The notes under the pieces are model-generated. The model ran no database searches, had not been told where the DNA came from, and saw nothing but the letters and a program-made list of their open reading frames with translations. This document shows positions 1 to 6,934 of a stretch of DNA of 11,489 bases, piece after piece. Position 1 is the stretch's first letter. Each line of letters begins with the position of its first letter. Source of the DNA: JAJZQH01 sp041658465 (GTDB lineage Bacteria; UBA10199; 2-02-FULL-44-16; JAAZCA01); contig JBBAAC010000064.1 of assembly GCA_041658465.1 (NCBI GenBank), positions 1 to 11,489 on the forward strand, in the 5' to 3' direction. The position numbers and the translations under genes are program-made.

Positions 1-1431
1 GGGCATGACATAGGCGTTATTCGAGTTTCTGAAGACGGCCTTCGCGATATTGAGGGGGCTATCCTGCGACGCCACGCCCAATCTGTTTCTTGTATCGGAA
101 TAGTAATCCGGCGTCATGACGACATCGGGCAGATAGCCGTGCAACGCCTCGTATACATCCGGTTGACGCAGATTCAGGTAGAGCAGGACCGTAGTCACCG
201 TCACGAAGAGATGCTTCATCATCCTGATGGAGTTGCCGTAGGTAAAAAACGCGGCCTGGGTGTTGGGCGTATTTATGTGGTAATCCTTTCCCGCCCTGTA
301 CGCCTCCATGAACTTGAACCTCTCATGCGACAGGATATGATTGCTGCCGATTATTTTGGATACCCACGCGAGGTTGCTGAACCACAGGCCCATGATGCCT
401 GCGCCCGTGGCCAGATAATAACTCCCGGACATCACCGCGTAGAGCGCGACCGGGAAGAGCGCCTTTTCGACGCCCCAGCCGAAGTTGCCGAGCAACTCGC
501 CCCAGTTGCTCATCCTCAGATGTCGTCTTGCGATATCGTCTTTGACAAAAAAATCCTCCCAGTCGGTCGACTGAGTTGCCCTCCTGACCTCCGCGTATCC
601 TTGCGCAGTCCAGCCGCCGTTATTGAGGCAGTCGATCAGGGCCTCGACGTTGCGATCCGCTTCGCTGCCCGTCAAAAGGCCGGCTGCCTGTCTCCTCACA
701 TACTCCTTCTGCACATGGCTTTGCGTGCGCGCGATATTTCCAAAGGCTATCAGCGCGCCCAAAAAGCCGGTGACATATTTCACGCCCTTCAAAGCAGAGT
801 TCCACGTGTTGTCCGCCTGACAATCATGATCCAGGGTATGTTTTACATCGGGCAGCGTTATGTCTCGTGACGCCGCGGGCACCGTCCATCTCATCGGAAT
901 GGAGGTCCACCTGTTCCAGTCATAAAGATGGAAAGGATCTTCCAAACTTCCTTCCGGCAGGGGATTGCCGTGCGCATCTTTGTTATCGAACGTCCCGGCG
1001 GAGACTATCCCTTCGGCCAGGGCCTTTGTCTTCTCGACATCTCCGGCCACGGAAGCGGGGCCGGGCATCAATTGCGTCAGCACGTCAAAGGCCTCTTCGC
1101 CCGTCATTTTTCTTCTGGAAGCCTCCTGCAAAGTCGTTTTTCGGGTTTGCGGAGGCGGCATCGCCGATCGCGGCAGCGGCAACGGATACATCGCGGGCGG
1201 AGGCGTTGACCAGTGCGAAGGGATCCTTGCCGGGAGAGGCAACGGCTCCGACTGCAGGGCATCGCTTGTTGAGTCGTTCGACGGAAAGGAGACGACCATC
1301 GCATTATCGTTGGAATCGGATATACTGACTATAACGTCTTCCAATGAACTCTGATCGGATGTGTATGAGCCTGTGTCTGACGCGCTCGGAAGGACCGGAT
1401 ACAAAATGTACGTCGCTGAGGGTGAGGTCAT
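1..1431 (-). CDS. Unrecognised membrane protein, 3' end outside window
   Basis: I do not recognise this protein and assign no function. The reading frame is open for 477 codons from an ATG at 1431 to the left edge, with no stop, so the C-terminus is missing. The start is supported by a strong Shine-Dalgarno GGGAGG (1445-1440) eight bases upstream. Residues 1-105 are rich in Ser, Pro and Asp with few hydrophobic runs, so they look disordered; residues 62-96 are especially Pro-rich. Probable membrane segments by eye are residues 218-234, 324-343, 344-362 and 406-421. No signal peptide is evident, so topology is unclear. Between the first two membrane segments lies a charged, mostly helical stretch (about 236-310). 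The gene sits 23 bp behind another orphan on the same strand, which suggests an operon, but an intrinsic-terminator hairpin lies between them and may limit read-through. Base composition is somewhat lower in GC than the genes to the right. The antisense strand also carries long open frames here; I treat those as shadows. Confidence 0.8.
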   Translation of the reverse strand, partial: MTSPSATYILYPVLPSASDTGSYTSDQSSLEDVIVSISDSNDNAMVVSFPSNDSTSDALQSEPLPLPARIPSHWSTPPPAMYPLPLPRSAMPPPQTRKTTLQEASRRKMTGEEAFDVLTQLMPGPASVAGDVEKTKALAEGIVSAGTFDNKDAHGNPLPEGSLEDPFHLYDWNRWTSIPMRWTVPAASRDITLPDVKHTLDHDCQADNTWNSALKGVKYVTGFLGALIAFGNIARTQSHVQKEYVRRQAAGLLTGSEADRNVEALIDCLNNGGWTAQGYAEVRRATQSTDWEDFFVKDDIARRHLRMSNWGELLGNFGWGVEKALFPVALYAVMSGSYYLATGAGIMGLWFSNLAWVSKIIGSNHILSHERFKFMEAYRAGKDYHINTPNTQAAFFTYGNSIRMMKHLFVTVTTVLLYLNLRQPDVYEALHGYLPDVVMTPDYYSDTRNRLGVASQDSPLNIAKAVFRNSNNAYVMP

Positions 1432-1445
1432 AATCTGATCCTCCC

Positions 1446-1473
1446 AAAAAAAAGCTACGGACTGGCCGTAGCT
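1446..1473 (-). terminator. Intrinsic terminator between the two left-hand orphan genes
   Basis: Read on the minus strand, AGCTACGG (1473-1466), a five-base loop CCAGT, and CCGTAGCT (1460-1453) form a perfect 8-bp stem followed directly by seven more T residues (1452-1446). This is the classic form of a Rho-independent terminator. The hairpin includes the TAG stop (1457-1455) of the upstream gene, and the U-tract ends one base before the Shine-Dalgarno sequence (GGGAGG, 1445-1440) of the downstream gene. It may terminate most transcripts, leaving reduced expression of the downstream gene, or it may act as a regulated attenuator. Confidence 0.75.
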
Positions 1474-2741
1474 GGGTTTTCCTCCATCTCCGAATACAGC
1501 GCCGATAACAGGGCGCTGCGGTCGAATGGTCGTTGCCGAAAGATCTCCATATAGTCTGAAAAATCCGACCTGCGAGCGGAGAGCAGATGTTGCTTTATCT
1601 CCTGAGCCAGCTGCGACGTAGATGAAGACGCGATATATGAAGGGTGCTCTTCAAGAAAGATCAGGATATCCACCAATATCGGCGTGGAATATTGCCGCCA
1701 GCCGTCGCCCTGCTGTTCCGCGAGGACGTGTACTTTATCTATCCTGTAAGGAAAGAGATGACCTGTCTTTGAAATGAACCTTGCCATGCCGTATTCTTTC
1801 CAATTGGCGTTGTTTCTCTCGCCCACCGTATCGAGCAGTCTAGATAACATCGCTGCCTGTTTCGATCCGGGAATTGCGGCCAGCACCTGCCTTGCCAGGG
1901 AAGGTTTCTTTGCAAGGCGTCCGCTATCATCGAACAGATTCTCGAAGAGAGTTGGCAACGTATCCGGGCATTTGGTAAAGATATGCAGCATCCCTTCGCG
2001 CTGGATGCCTGTGACGCGTGGCAGAGATTCGGTGTAGGGTTCCAGCAGCGCCGGATACCTCGATAGCAATCCGAGCAAGGCGGGCATGTGATCCGGGATA
2101 AAATCCAGAGGCGTGACGCTCCCTATTTTTCTGATCACAGGGATGATGCGGCCGTCGACACCGCCGTTGCCGATGAGTCTGGATATCATGCGTTGCCGAA
2201 CCGCAGGCTCTTTGACGTCTTCGAAGACTCCCAAATAAAACGCGAGACCCAGGACAGAAGAGAGACGCAAGGGATCGCTGTTGACCAGATGGAGAAGGGT
2301 TTCGTGAATTCGCGGGTCGATCGTTTCCCGATATCTTGTCACCAATTGATCTACGATAACATCCGGCACATTGAGATATGGCGAGTGGGCCAGGCGAATC
2401 AAATCCCTCGTTTCGAGTTCATCGACATTTTGAGAGCTGCTGCCGGTTCCGAAGATGGCCTTCCATACCGAATTTTTCGTAATAAAATTCGGCTCGGTCA
2501 GCGGCAGGCCGGCATCTCTCAATTCTTTGCGGATTTTTTTAAATCGCAGCGTGCTTGATTCCGTTACACGGACTTCTTTCGCAGCGGGTTCGGCGGCCGC
2601 CGCCTCATCTCCCATGCGCCGCAGATCTTCTTCCCAGACCGTTCTTTGATCCTCTGTGCCGACCGGATAAATATCGAGAAGCGCCCCTGTTGAAAGGGGT
2701 GTTGCGGCAAGATCAAAACATGGCAAATTAAGCAGACCCAT
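1455..2741 (-). CDS. Unrecognised helical protein, 428 aa
   Basis: I do not recognise a family here. The protein is 428 aa, starting at the ATG at 2741, which is preceded by GAGGGGG (2750-2744), a Shine-Dalgarno with unusually tight spacing. There is no signal peptide and no convincing membrane segment, so it is probably cytoplasmic. Residues 1-60 are a low-complexity leader with an Ala/Glu patch (44-57). From about residue 61 to 415 the sequence reads as a long succession of amphipathic helices separated by short loops, often at Pro or Asp (for example 112-170, 178-190, 218-240, 278-305, 376-390), resembling an alpha-solenoid, though I could not define a repeat unit. Cysteines are rare (8 and 258) and I see no catalytic motif. 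It is the first gene of a probable two-gene unit with the membrane protein downstream, so a partnership with that protein is a reasonable but untested guess. It diverges from the phoB-like gene. Confidence 0.8.
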   Translation of the reverse strand: MGLLNLPCFDLAATPLSTGALLDIYPVGTEDQRTVWEEDLRRMGDEAAAAEPAAKEVRVTESSTLRFKKIRKELRDAGLPLTEPNFITKNSVWKAIFGTGSSSQNVDELETRDLIRLAHSPYLNVPDVIVDQLVTRYRETIDPRIHETLLHLVNSDPLRLSSVLGLAFYLGVFEDVKEPAVRQRMISRLIGNGGVDGRIIPVIRKIGSVTPLDFIPDHMPALLGLLSRYPALLEPYTESLPRVTGIQREGMLHIFTKCPDTLPTLFENLFDDSGRLAKKPSLARQVLAAIPGSKQAAMLSRLLDTVGERNNANWKEYGMARFISKTGHLFPYRIDKVHVLAEQQGDGWRQYSTPILVDILIFLEEHPSYIASSSTSQLAQEIKQHLLSARRSDFSDYMEIFRQRPFDRSALLSALYSEMEENPATASP

Positions 2742-2941
2742 AACCCCCTCTAAAAACTCAGAAAACAGCCTCCTATTTATATTCTCGGACTTATATTCGA
2801 AATGTTGCTAAGTAATTGGCTTAGTGTAGCGATTCCTTTGGGCCCCCTTCACGCGGAAGAGGCATGCATGTCGTCCTTTCCGGTTGCGCTCTCTGCGATA
2901 CCCCTAGTAATAGTGGTTAGAGGGCTCGTTATGGGTGAATT
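2742..2941. promoter_or_regulatory. Divergent intergenic region with a tandem AT-rich repeat
   Basis: This 200-bp gap lies between the start codons of the orphan gene (minus) and the phoB-like gene (plus), so promoters for both should be here. Two copies of TTATATTC (2777-2784 and 2791-2798) stand 14 bases apart; on the minus strand they give GAATATAA twice and contain -10-like TATAAA (2781-2776) and TATAAG (2795-2790), but neither has a convincing -35 element. A small inverted repeat CTAAG-7 nt-CTTAG spans 2808-2824. I see no clear Pho-box direct repeat of the enterobacterial type. The half nearest phoB (2825-2941) shows no structure I can name, apart from a weak ribosome binding site GGGTGA (2933-2938). 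Confidence 0.35.
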
Positions 2942-3628
2942 ATGCCAAAAATGAAAATACTGGTGGTCGACGACGAAGAGGACCTGCAGGAGCTCCTGCG
3001 CTACAACCTCGAGAAGGAGGGCTATGCGGTGACATGCGTCCCCTCGGGTGAGGAGGCGCTCGCTGCAGTAAAAAGGCTTTCTTTCGACCTTATCGTGCTC
3101 GACCTCATGCTGCCGGGCATCGACGGGTATGAAGTCTGCCGCTCGCTCAAGAAAGAGACAAGGAGCTCGCGCATACCGATCGTCATGCTGACGGCAAAGG
3201 GCGAGGACTCGGATATAGTAGCGGGGCTTGAGCTTGGTGCGGACGATTATGTGACAAAGCCGTTCAGCCCCAGGGTGCTCGCCGCGCGCATCAGGATGAT
3301 CCTTCGCAGGCGCCGTAAAGAGGAGCCGGCTTCGCAGGCTACCGTCAAGATACGCCAGATTACTATCGATCCGATCCGGCACAAGGTTTCGGTAAAGAAC
3401 AAGGCGCTGGAGCTGACGGCGACCGAATTCGCGCTGCTGCACTTCCTCGCCAGCAAGCCGGGCTGGGTCTTCACGCGCGGTCAGCTCATCGACTCGGTAA
3501 AGGGGAGCGGTTACGCCGTGACGGAGCGATCGATCGACGTTCAAATCGCCGGTCTGCGCAGGAAGCTCGGACAGGCGGGCTCGGACATAGAAACCGTGCA
3601 CGGCGTTGGCTACAGGTTCAAGGAGTAG
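2942..3628 (+). CDS. phoB: PhoB-like response regulator (OmpR/PhoB family)
   Basis: This is a cytoplasmic DNA-binding response regulator of 228 aa, the normal length for the OmpR/PhoB family. The receiver domain spans about residues 3-120, with the acidic pair D10/D11, phospho-acceptor D54 in the IVLDLMLPG motif, switch T84 and conserved K106 in VTKPF. A short linker follows (121-133, Arg-rich), then the winged helix (about 134-227) with the recognition helix around TERSIDVQIAGLRRKLG (194-210) and the terminal wing hairpin VHGVGYRF (219-226). The family is phosphorylated by a partner kinase and binds tandem direct repeats at promoters. The partner gene begins three bases after the stop, with its ribosome binding site inside the end of this gene, so the two are translationally coupled. 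The winged helix is close to PhoB, which controls phosphate starvation genes, but no pst or phoU genes are in view, so the regulon is inferred by similarity only. The start is the ATG at 2942, just after an in-frame TGA; its ribosome binding site is weak. Confidence 0.9.
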   Translation: MPKMKILVVDDEEDLQELLRYNLEKEGYAVTCVPSGEEALAAVKRLSFDLIVLDLMLPGIDGYEVCRSLKKETRSSRIPIVMLTAKGEDSDIVAGLELGADDYVTKPFSPRVLAARIRMILRRRRKEEPASQATVKIRQITIDPIRHKVSVKNKALELTATEFALLHFLASKPGWVFTRGQLIDSVKGSGYAVTERSIDVQIAGLRRKLGQAGSDIETVHGVGYRFKE

Positions 3629-3631
3629 GCT

Positions 3632-5062
3632 ATGTCGAAGAAAAAGCTCTTCTGGCAGCTCTATCCTTCGTACCTCGCGATAACGATACTCGCGCTCGCT
3701 GCGATCACCGTCTATTCCTCGAGCGCGTTCAAGAAACTCTTCTACGAGCAGACTTCGTCCGAGCTAGAGCACACGTCGCGACTCGTGGCGCAGCTCGTGA
3801 AGGGCACGAACGCGCTCGAACGCCCGAAGTCGGCTGACGAAATATGCAAGCAGTCCAGCCGCAACACGTCCAAGAGGATCACGGTCATCCTCCCGAACGG
3901 GGAGGTCATCGGAGACTCTGAAGAAGAGCCTGCCTCGATGGAGAACCACTCGGACAGGCCGGAGGTCCGGGCTGCGCTGGAGGGCGCGGTGGGCGTCGCC
4001 ACGCGGCACAGCCACACGCTCGGCAGGGACATGATCTATGTCGCGATACCCGTGATAAAGGACGGGCGGATCGAGGGTGTGGTGCGCACAGCCATGCCCA
4101 CTAAGGCCATGGCCGGAATGCTGCGCTCGCTCTACACGGGAATCGCCCTGGAGGATCTGTTTCTCGCGGCGATCGTGGCCTGGATGCTGCTCTTCATCTC
4201 AAGGAGGATCGTAAGGCCGATCGAGGAAATAAGGGCCGGCGCGCGCAAATTTCTGGAAGGCGACCTCTCCTACCGCCTGCGCGTAAAGGGCTCCGACGAA
4301 GTGAAGGCATTGGCCTCTACGATGAACCAGATGGCTGCAGAACTTCAGGAGCGCATCGACCGCCTGAAACAGCTAGAAAACACGCGCCGCGAATTTGTCG
4401 CAAACGTCTCTCACGAACTCAAGACCCCGGTCACCTCGATCAGGGGATTTGCAGAGACACTCAGGGACGGGGCGCTGGACGATCCCGCTCGCGCGAAACG
4501 TTTCCTGAATATCATCGCCTCGCATGCGGAGCGCATTTCGGCGATCATCGAGGACCTGCTATACCTATCCAGGATAGAGCAGGTTCAAGAGCTCGAGCAG
4601 GTCAAGCTCGAGCGAGGCTCCATACTGGAGGTTCTCGAGTCCGCGATCTCGCTCTGCGAGGGAAAGGCGACTGAGAAAAAAATCGACTTGGAGCTGTCGT
4701 GCGACGAAGGGCTCTTTGCCATGATAAATGCAGCCCTGTTCGAGCAGGCAGTGATCAACCTCGTCGACAATGCGATCAAGTACAGCGCCCTGCGAAGCTC
4801 AGTACGGATCGAGGCGGCCCTCGAGGGTAAGGAGCTCAGAATAGTAGTGCGCGACAAGGGCTGCGGTATCCCGCAGGAGCACCTATCCCGCATCTTCGAG
4901 AGGTTCTATCGGGTGGACAAAGGGCGGAGCCGCGAGCACGGAGGCACGGGGCTCGGGCTCGCGATAGTCAAACACATCGTTGCCCTGCACAGCGGGCGGG
5001 TTTCGGTCGAGAGCGCGATGGGCAGCGGAAGCGCTTTCACGATTCGCTTCCCCTCCGCCTGA
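3632..5062 (+). CDS. phoR: PhoR-like membrane sensor histidine kinase
   Basis: This is an inner-membrane sensor kinase of 476 aa that should phosphorylate the response regulator encoded just upstream. The start ATG follows AAGGAG (3620-3625) with six bases of spacing; that site overlaps the upstream stop. Domains in order are transmembrane segment 1 (about 13-33), a periplasmic sensor region (about 34-168, PhoR/Cache-like by its position and pattern), transmembrane segment 2 (about 171-190), HAMP (191-243), the dimerisation and phospho-acceptor domain with the H-box VSHELKTP and H261, and the ATPase domain with N-box INLVDNAIKY (N380), G1 DKGCGIP (408-414), F-box (421-429) and G2 GGTGLGLAIV (437-446). 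All catalytic elements are present. There is no cytoplasmic PAS domain between HAMP and the H-box, unlike many PhoR proteins, so signal detection probably relies on the periplasmic domain. The pairing with a PhoB-like regulator favours the name PhoR, but other two-component roles are possible. It runs convergently into the next gene with only 18 bp between the stops. Confidence 0.88.
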   Translation: MSKKKLFWQLYPSYLAITILALAAITVYSSSAFKKLFYEQTSSELEHTSRLVAQLVKGTNALERPKSADEICKQSSRNTSKRITVILPNGEVIGDSEEEPASMENHSDRPEVRAALEGAVGVATRHSHTLGRDMIYVAIPVIKDGRIEGVVRTAMPTKAMAGMLRSLYTGIALEDLFLAAIVAWMLLFISRRIVRPIEEIRAGARKFLEGDLSYRLRVKGSDEVKALASTMNQMAAELQERIDRLKQLENTRREFVANVSHELKTPVTSIRGFAETLRDGALDDPARAKRFLNIIASHAERISAIIEDLLYLSRIEQVQELEQVKLERGSILEVLESAISLCEGKATEKKIDLELSCDEGLFAMINAALFEQAVINLVDNAIKYSALRSSVRIEAALEGKELRIVVRDKGCGIPQEHLSRIFERFYRVDKGRSREHGGTGLGLAIVKHIVALHSGRVSVESAMGSGSAFTIRFPSA

Positions 5063-5080
5063 ATCTGCTTCCCGCGAGGA

Positions 5081-6823
5081 TCAGGATTTTACGCCACTTG
5101 AGGAGGGGGGCACAAAGGTGCCGATCCCTTGCTGCAAAAGCTCTTCGCCCGGCTCCTCCGCGGAACCGGCCATCGAACTCTCTCCGAGCGCCACATCCGC
5201 GCCTTCGGCAGCCGATTCCGACGCCGGCGCATCGGCCGATACGGCGGCATCTACCGACGGCCCCGCAGCCATGGGCCTGACGCTCTCTATCGACATCTGC
5301 ATGAAATCCACCGGCAAGGAACCAGGGAACGACTTTTCGATGGCTGCGATCAGCGGACGAATGTCCACGCCCTTTGCCTCGAGGTCCCGCATTTTTTCCA
5401 TGAACGCTGACGGGACACCCTTTTCAATTCTCCCGCGACGCAGGCGCCTCCCGCCCCTCTTGAGATAGAGCTCCTCCAGGCAGAACGTCTGCATGTCACT
5501 ATATTTCAGCTGATTGGCGATGTAGATTTCGAGCCTGCCGGCGAGTGCGTACGGATCCTCCGTGTGCCATGCGAGGATATTTTGAGCGACGAACCGCTCG
5601 AATTTTGTCGCCTCGCGATACCCCTCCCCCGTCACCACTGGTCCGAAGTCAGACGCCGCCACATCCTGTTCTTCCGTGCCTTTGCGGGCACCTTGCTTCA
5701 AGCGCCGTCCAATCTCCTCTGCCGTCATGGGCTCCAGGTAAGGAGTGAGCAGGGAGAGGAAGGAGTCGCCGTCGAGCCCAGGCTCCGCAATATGCAGTTC
5801 CCTCATATCCTCCATCAGCAGCTGGATCGAGATCGCGTCGCCCTGCAGATACTCCCGCACTTTTGGATCTAAGCGGCTGTACTCTGCAACGATCCTCAAC
5901 TTGGCCTCTTCGTTTTTCTTTCCGTAATGCGACTCAAACGCCTTGCCCACATCGCGTATATCCATTCCGATCGCCTCAAGCTTGTGATACCACTGCGCCT
6001 TCAGATCGATGGCGGAGCGCCTTTCCCTTGCGAGAGAATTATTCTCCCTGTCGATCGGGCCCACGCCTTCTGCGAGGAACGCAGTGAAGAGTGTGACGAG
6101 CACATTCTTCCACATGCCTGACTGCATCCATGCGTCGATGATCGATGGCTGCGCGCCGAGCTTTTTGCCGATGAGCTCGGGAAATTCTTCGGACAAAGGC
6201 GGCTTCGGGATCTCGAGCGGTGCGCGACCCGGCCTGAGCGAGCGGATGATCGCCCTGGCCATGCGCTCGACAAGCATTGCCTCGACCTCCTCGCGCAGCG
6301 TGGGCTTCTCAATGCCGCCATCGCGAACGGCCTGCGAGAAGCGGATCCCATCCGCGTCGAATATATGCTCGATGATCTTCTCAGGTTCGTCCGCCTGCGG
6401 CTCCTTCACCCCTTCCGCGCGCTTCTGCACGAGCTTTCGCATCTCGTGCGGCGTGAGCGGTCTGTCCGGCAAGCTCGCACGATACGCAGGGGCAGGCGCA
6501 GAAACCCTGACCATCGGCGCGATCTGCGCAGGAGGCGCTGACTCCGGCCTTGGCTCTGGTACTTGCTGCGGCTCCGGCACTGATACCGGCTGCGGCTCAG
6601 GGCCCGACTCCGCCGCTGCGGGAGCCACGTCGGGAAAGCGGGAAAAGAGCTTCTGAAGCCCGTGCAAGTCCCCTGTCCTGGCGATCCTCACGAATTCCAC
6701 GACAAATGCCTGCAGCTCCTCATTGCCGTGCCTGGCCGCATCGACGATCGGAATAAACCTCTGCGGAATCCTGCCGCGCGCCCATTCGAGAATCATCCTG
6801 AGATTGCCGTCGATCCTCATCAT
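5081..6823 (-). CDS. Unrecognised 580-aa protein with internal repeat
   Basis: I do not recognise a family. I place the start at the ATG at 6823 because GGGAGGGAGAG (6838-6828) precedes it at the right distance; the frame stays open to a TTG at 6916, which lacks such a site. A second ATG follows at 6820. With the 6823 start the protein is 580 aa, with no signal peptide and no membrane segment. Residues 1-65 form a charged helical head. Residues 67-113 are a Pro/Glu/Gln-rich linker with PEPQ-like units. Residues 130-500 form a mostly helical body, and 519-561 an Ala/Ser/Glu-rich tail. Two matching motifs, LEAIGMDIR (281-289) and LEAKGVDIR (480-488), each followed by a similar helix, suggest a duplicated domain. 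No catalytic signature is visible. It converges with phoR and follows the 406-aa orphan on the same strand, 111 bp downstream of it, so co-transcription is possible but not proven. Confidence 0.8.
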   Translation of the reverse strand: MMRIDGNLRMILEWARGRIPQRFIPIVDAARHGNEELQAFVVEFVRIARTGDLHGLQKLFSRFPDVAPAAAESGPEPQPVSVPEPQQVPEPRPESAPPAQIAPMVRVSAPAPAYRASLPDRPLTPHEMRKLVQKRAEGVKEPQADEPEKIIEHIFDADGIRFSQAVRDGGIEKPTLREEVEAMLVERMARAIIRSLRPGRAPLEIPKPPLSEEFPELIGKKLGAQPSIIDAWMQSGMWKNVLVTLFTAFLAEGVGPIDRENNSLARERRSAIDLKAQWYHKLEAIGMDIRDVGKAFESHYGKKNEEAKLRIVAEYSRLDPKVREYLQGDAISIQLLMEDMRELHIAEPGLDGDSFLSLLTPYLEPMTAEEIGRRLKQGARKGTEEQDVAASDFGPVVTGEGYREATKFERFVAQNILAWHTEDPYALAGRLEIYIANQLKYSDMQTFCLEELYLKRGGRRLRRGRIEKGVPSAFMEKMRDLEAKGVDIRPLIAAIEKSFPGSLPVDFMQMSIESVRPMAAGPSVDAAVSADAPASESAAEGADVALGESSMAGSAEEPGEELLQQGIGTFVPPSSSGVKS

Positions 6824-6827
6824 AATT

Positions 6828-6838
6828 CTCTCCCTCCC
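6828..6838 (-). promoter_or_regulatory. Ribosome binding site fixing the start of the 580-aa gene
   Basis: Minus-strand GGGAGGGAGAG holds two overlapping anti-16S matches, GGGAGG (6838-6833) and GGGAG (6834-6830), placed nine and six bases before the ATG at 6823. It argues against the longer in-frame reading that would start at a TTG at 6916. Confidence 0.75.
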
Positions 6839-6869
6839 TTGTTTTGGACCGCGCGAACGCCGCGGATGC

Positions 6870-6901
6870 AGTATATACGAATCACAGCGGGTTAATAGCC
6901 C
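6870..6901 (-). promoter_or_regulatory. Possible promoter and operator upstream of the 580-aa gene
   Basis: On the minus strand a -10-like TATACT (6875-6870) lies about 47 bases before the start codon. No good -35 is present at the usual distance; instead the -35 area is covered by an imperfect palindrome, GGGTTAATAGCCC as read on the plus strand (6889-6901), matching its reverse complement at 10 of 13 positions. That arrangement would fit an activator- or repressor-controlled promoter, but it is a weak call. Confidence 0.25.
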
Positions 6902-6934
6902 ACGCAACGTCAGCAATCCAGCAAAAAATCAGCG

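Noticed and set aside
139..870. Plus-strand 243-aa open frame, with further overlapping plus frames to 1354
   Set aside because: The minus strand is open without a stop over the whole 1-1431 interval in one frame with a strong ribosome binding site and membrane-protein composition; the plus frames are antisense shadows with His/Arg-rich, structureless products.
2762..2774. AGGAGG (2773-2768, minus) as a ribosome binding site for a longer start of the 428-aa protein
   Set aside because: No ATG, GTG or TTG stands at a usable distance after it, and the ATG at 2741 has its own Shine-Dalgarno sequence.
2849..3601. Minus-strand 250-aa open frame
   Set aside because: It lies antisense to the phoB-like gene, whose receiver and winged-helix motifs are unmistakable; the antisense product has no recognisable features.
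5058..5090. CCTGA...TCAGG hairpin between the convergent stops, followed by ATTTT
   Set aside because: The stem is only 5 bp with an 18-base loop and each arm is made largely of a stop codon, so it is too weak to call a terminator.
6824..6916. N-terminal extension of the 580-aa protein to a TTG
   Set aside because: No ribosome binding site near the TTG, whereas the ATG at 6823 has an excellent one; the extension also covers the candidate promoter.
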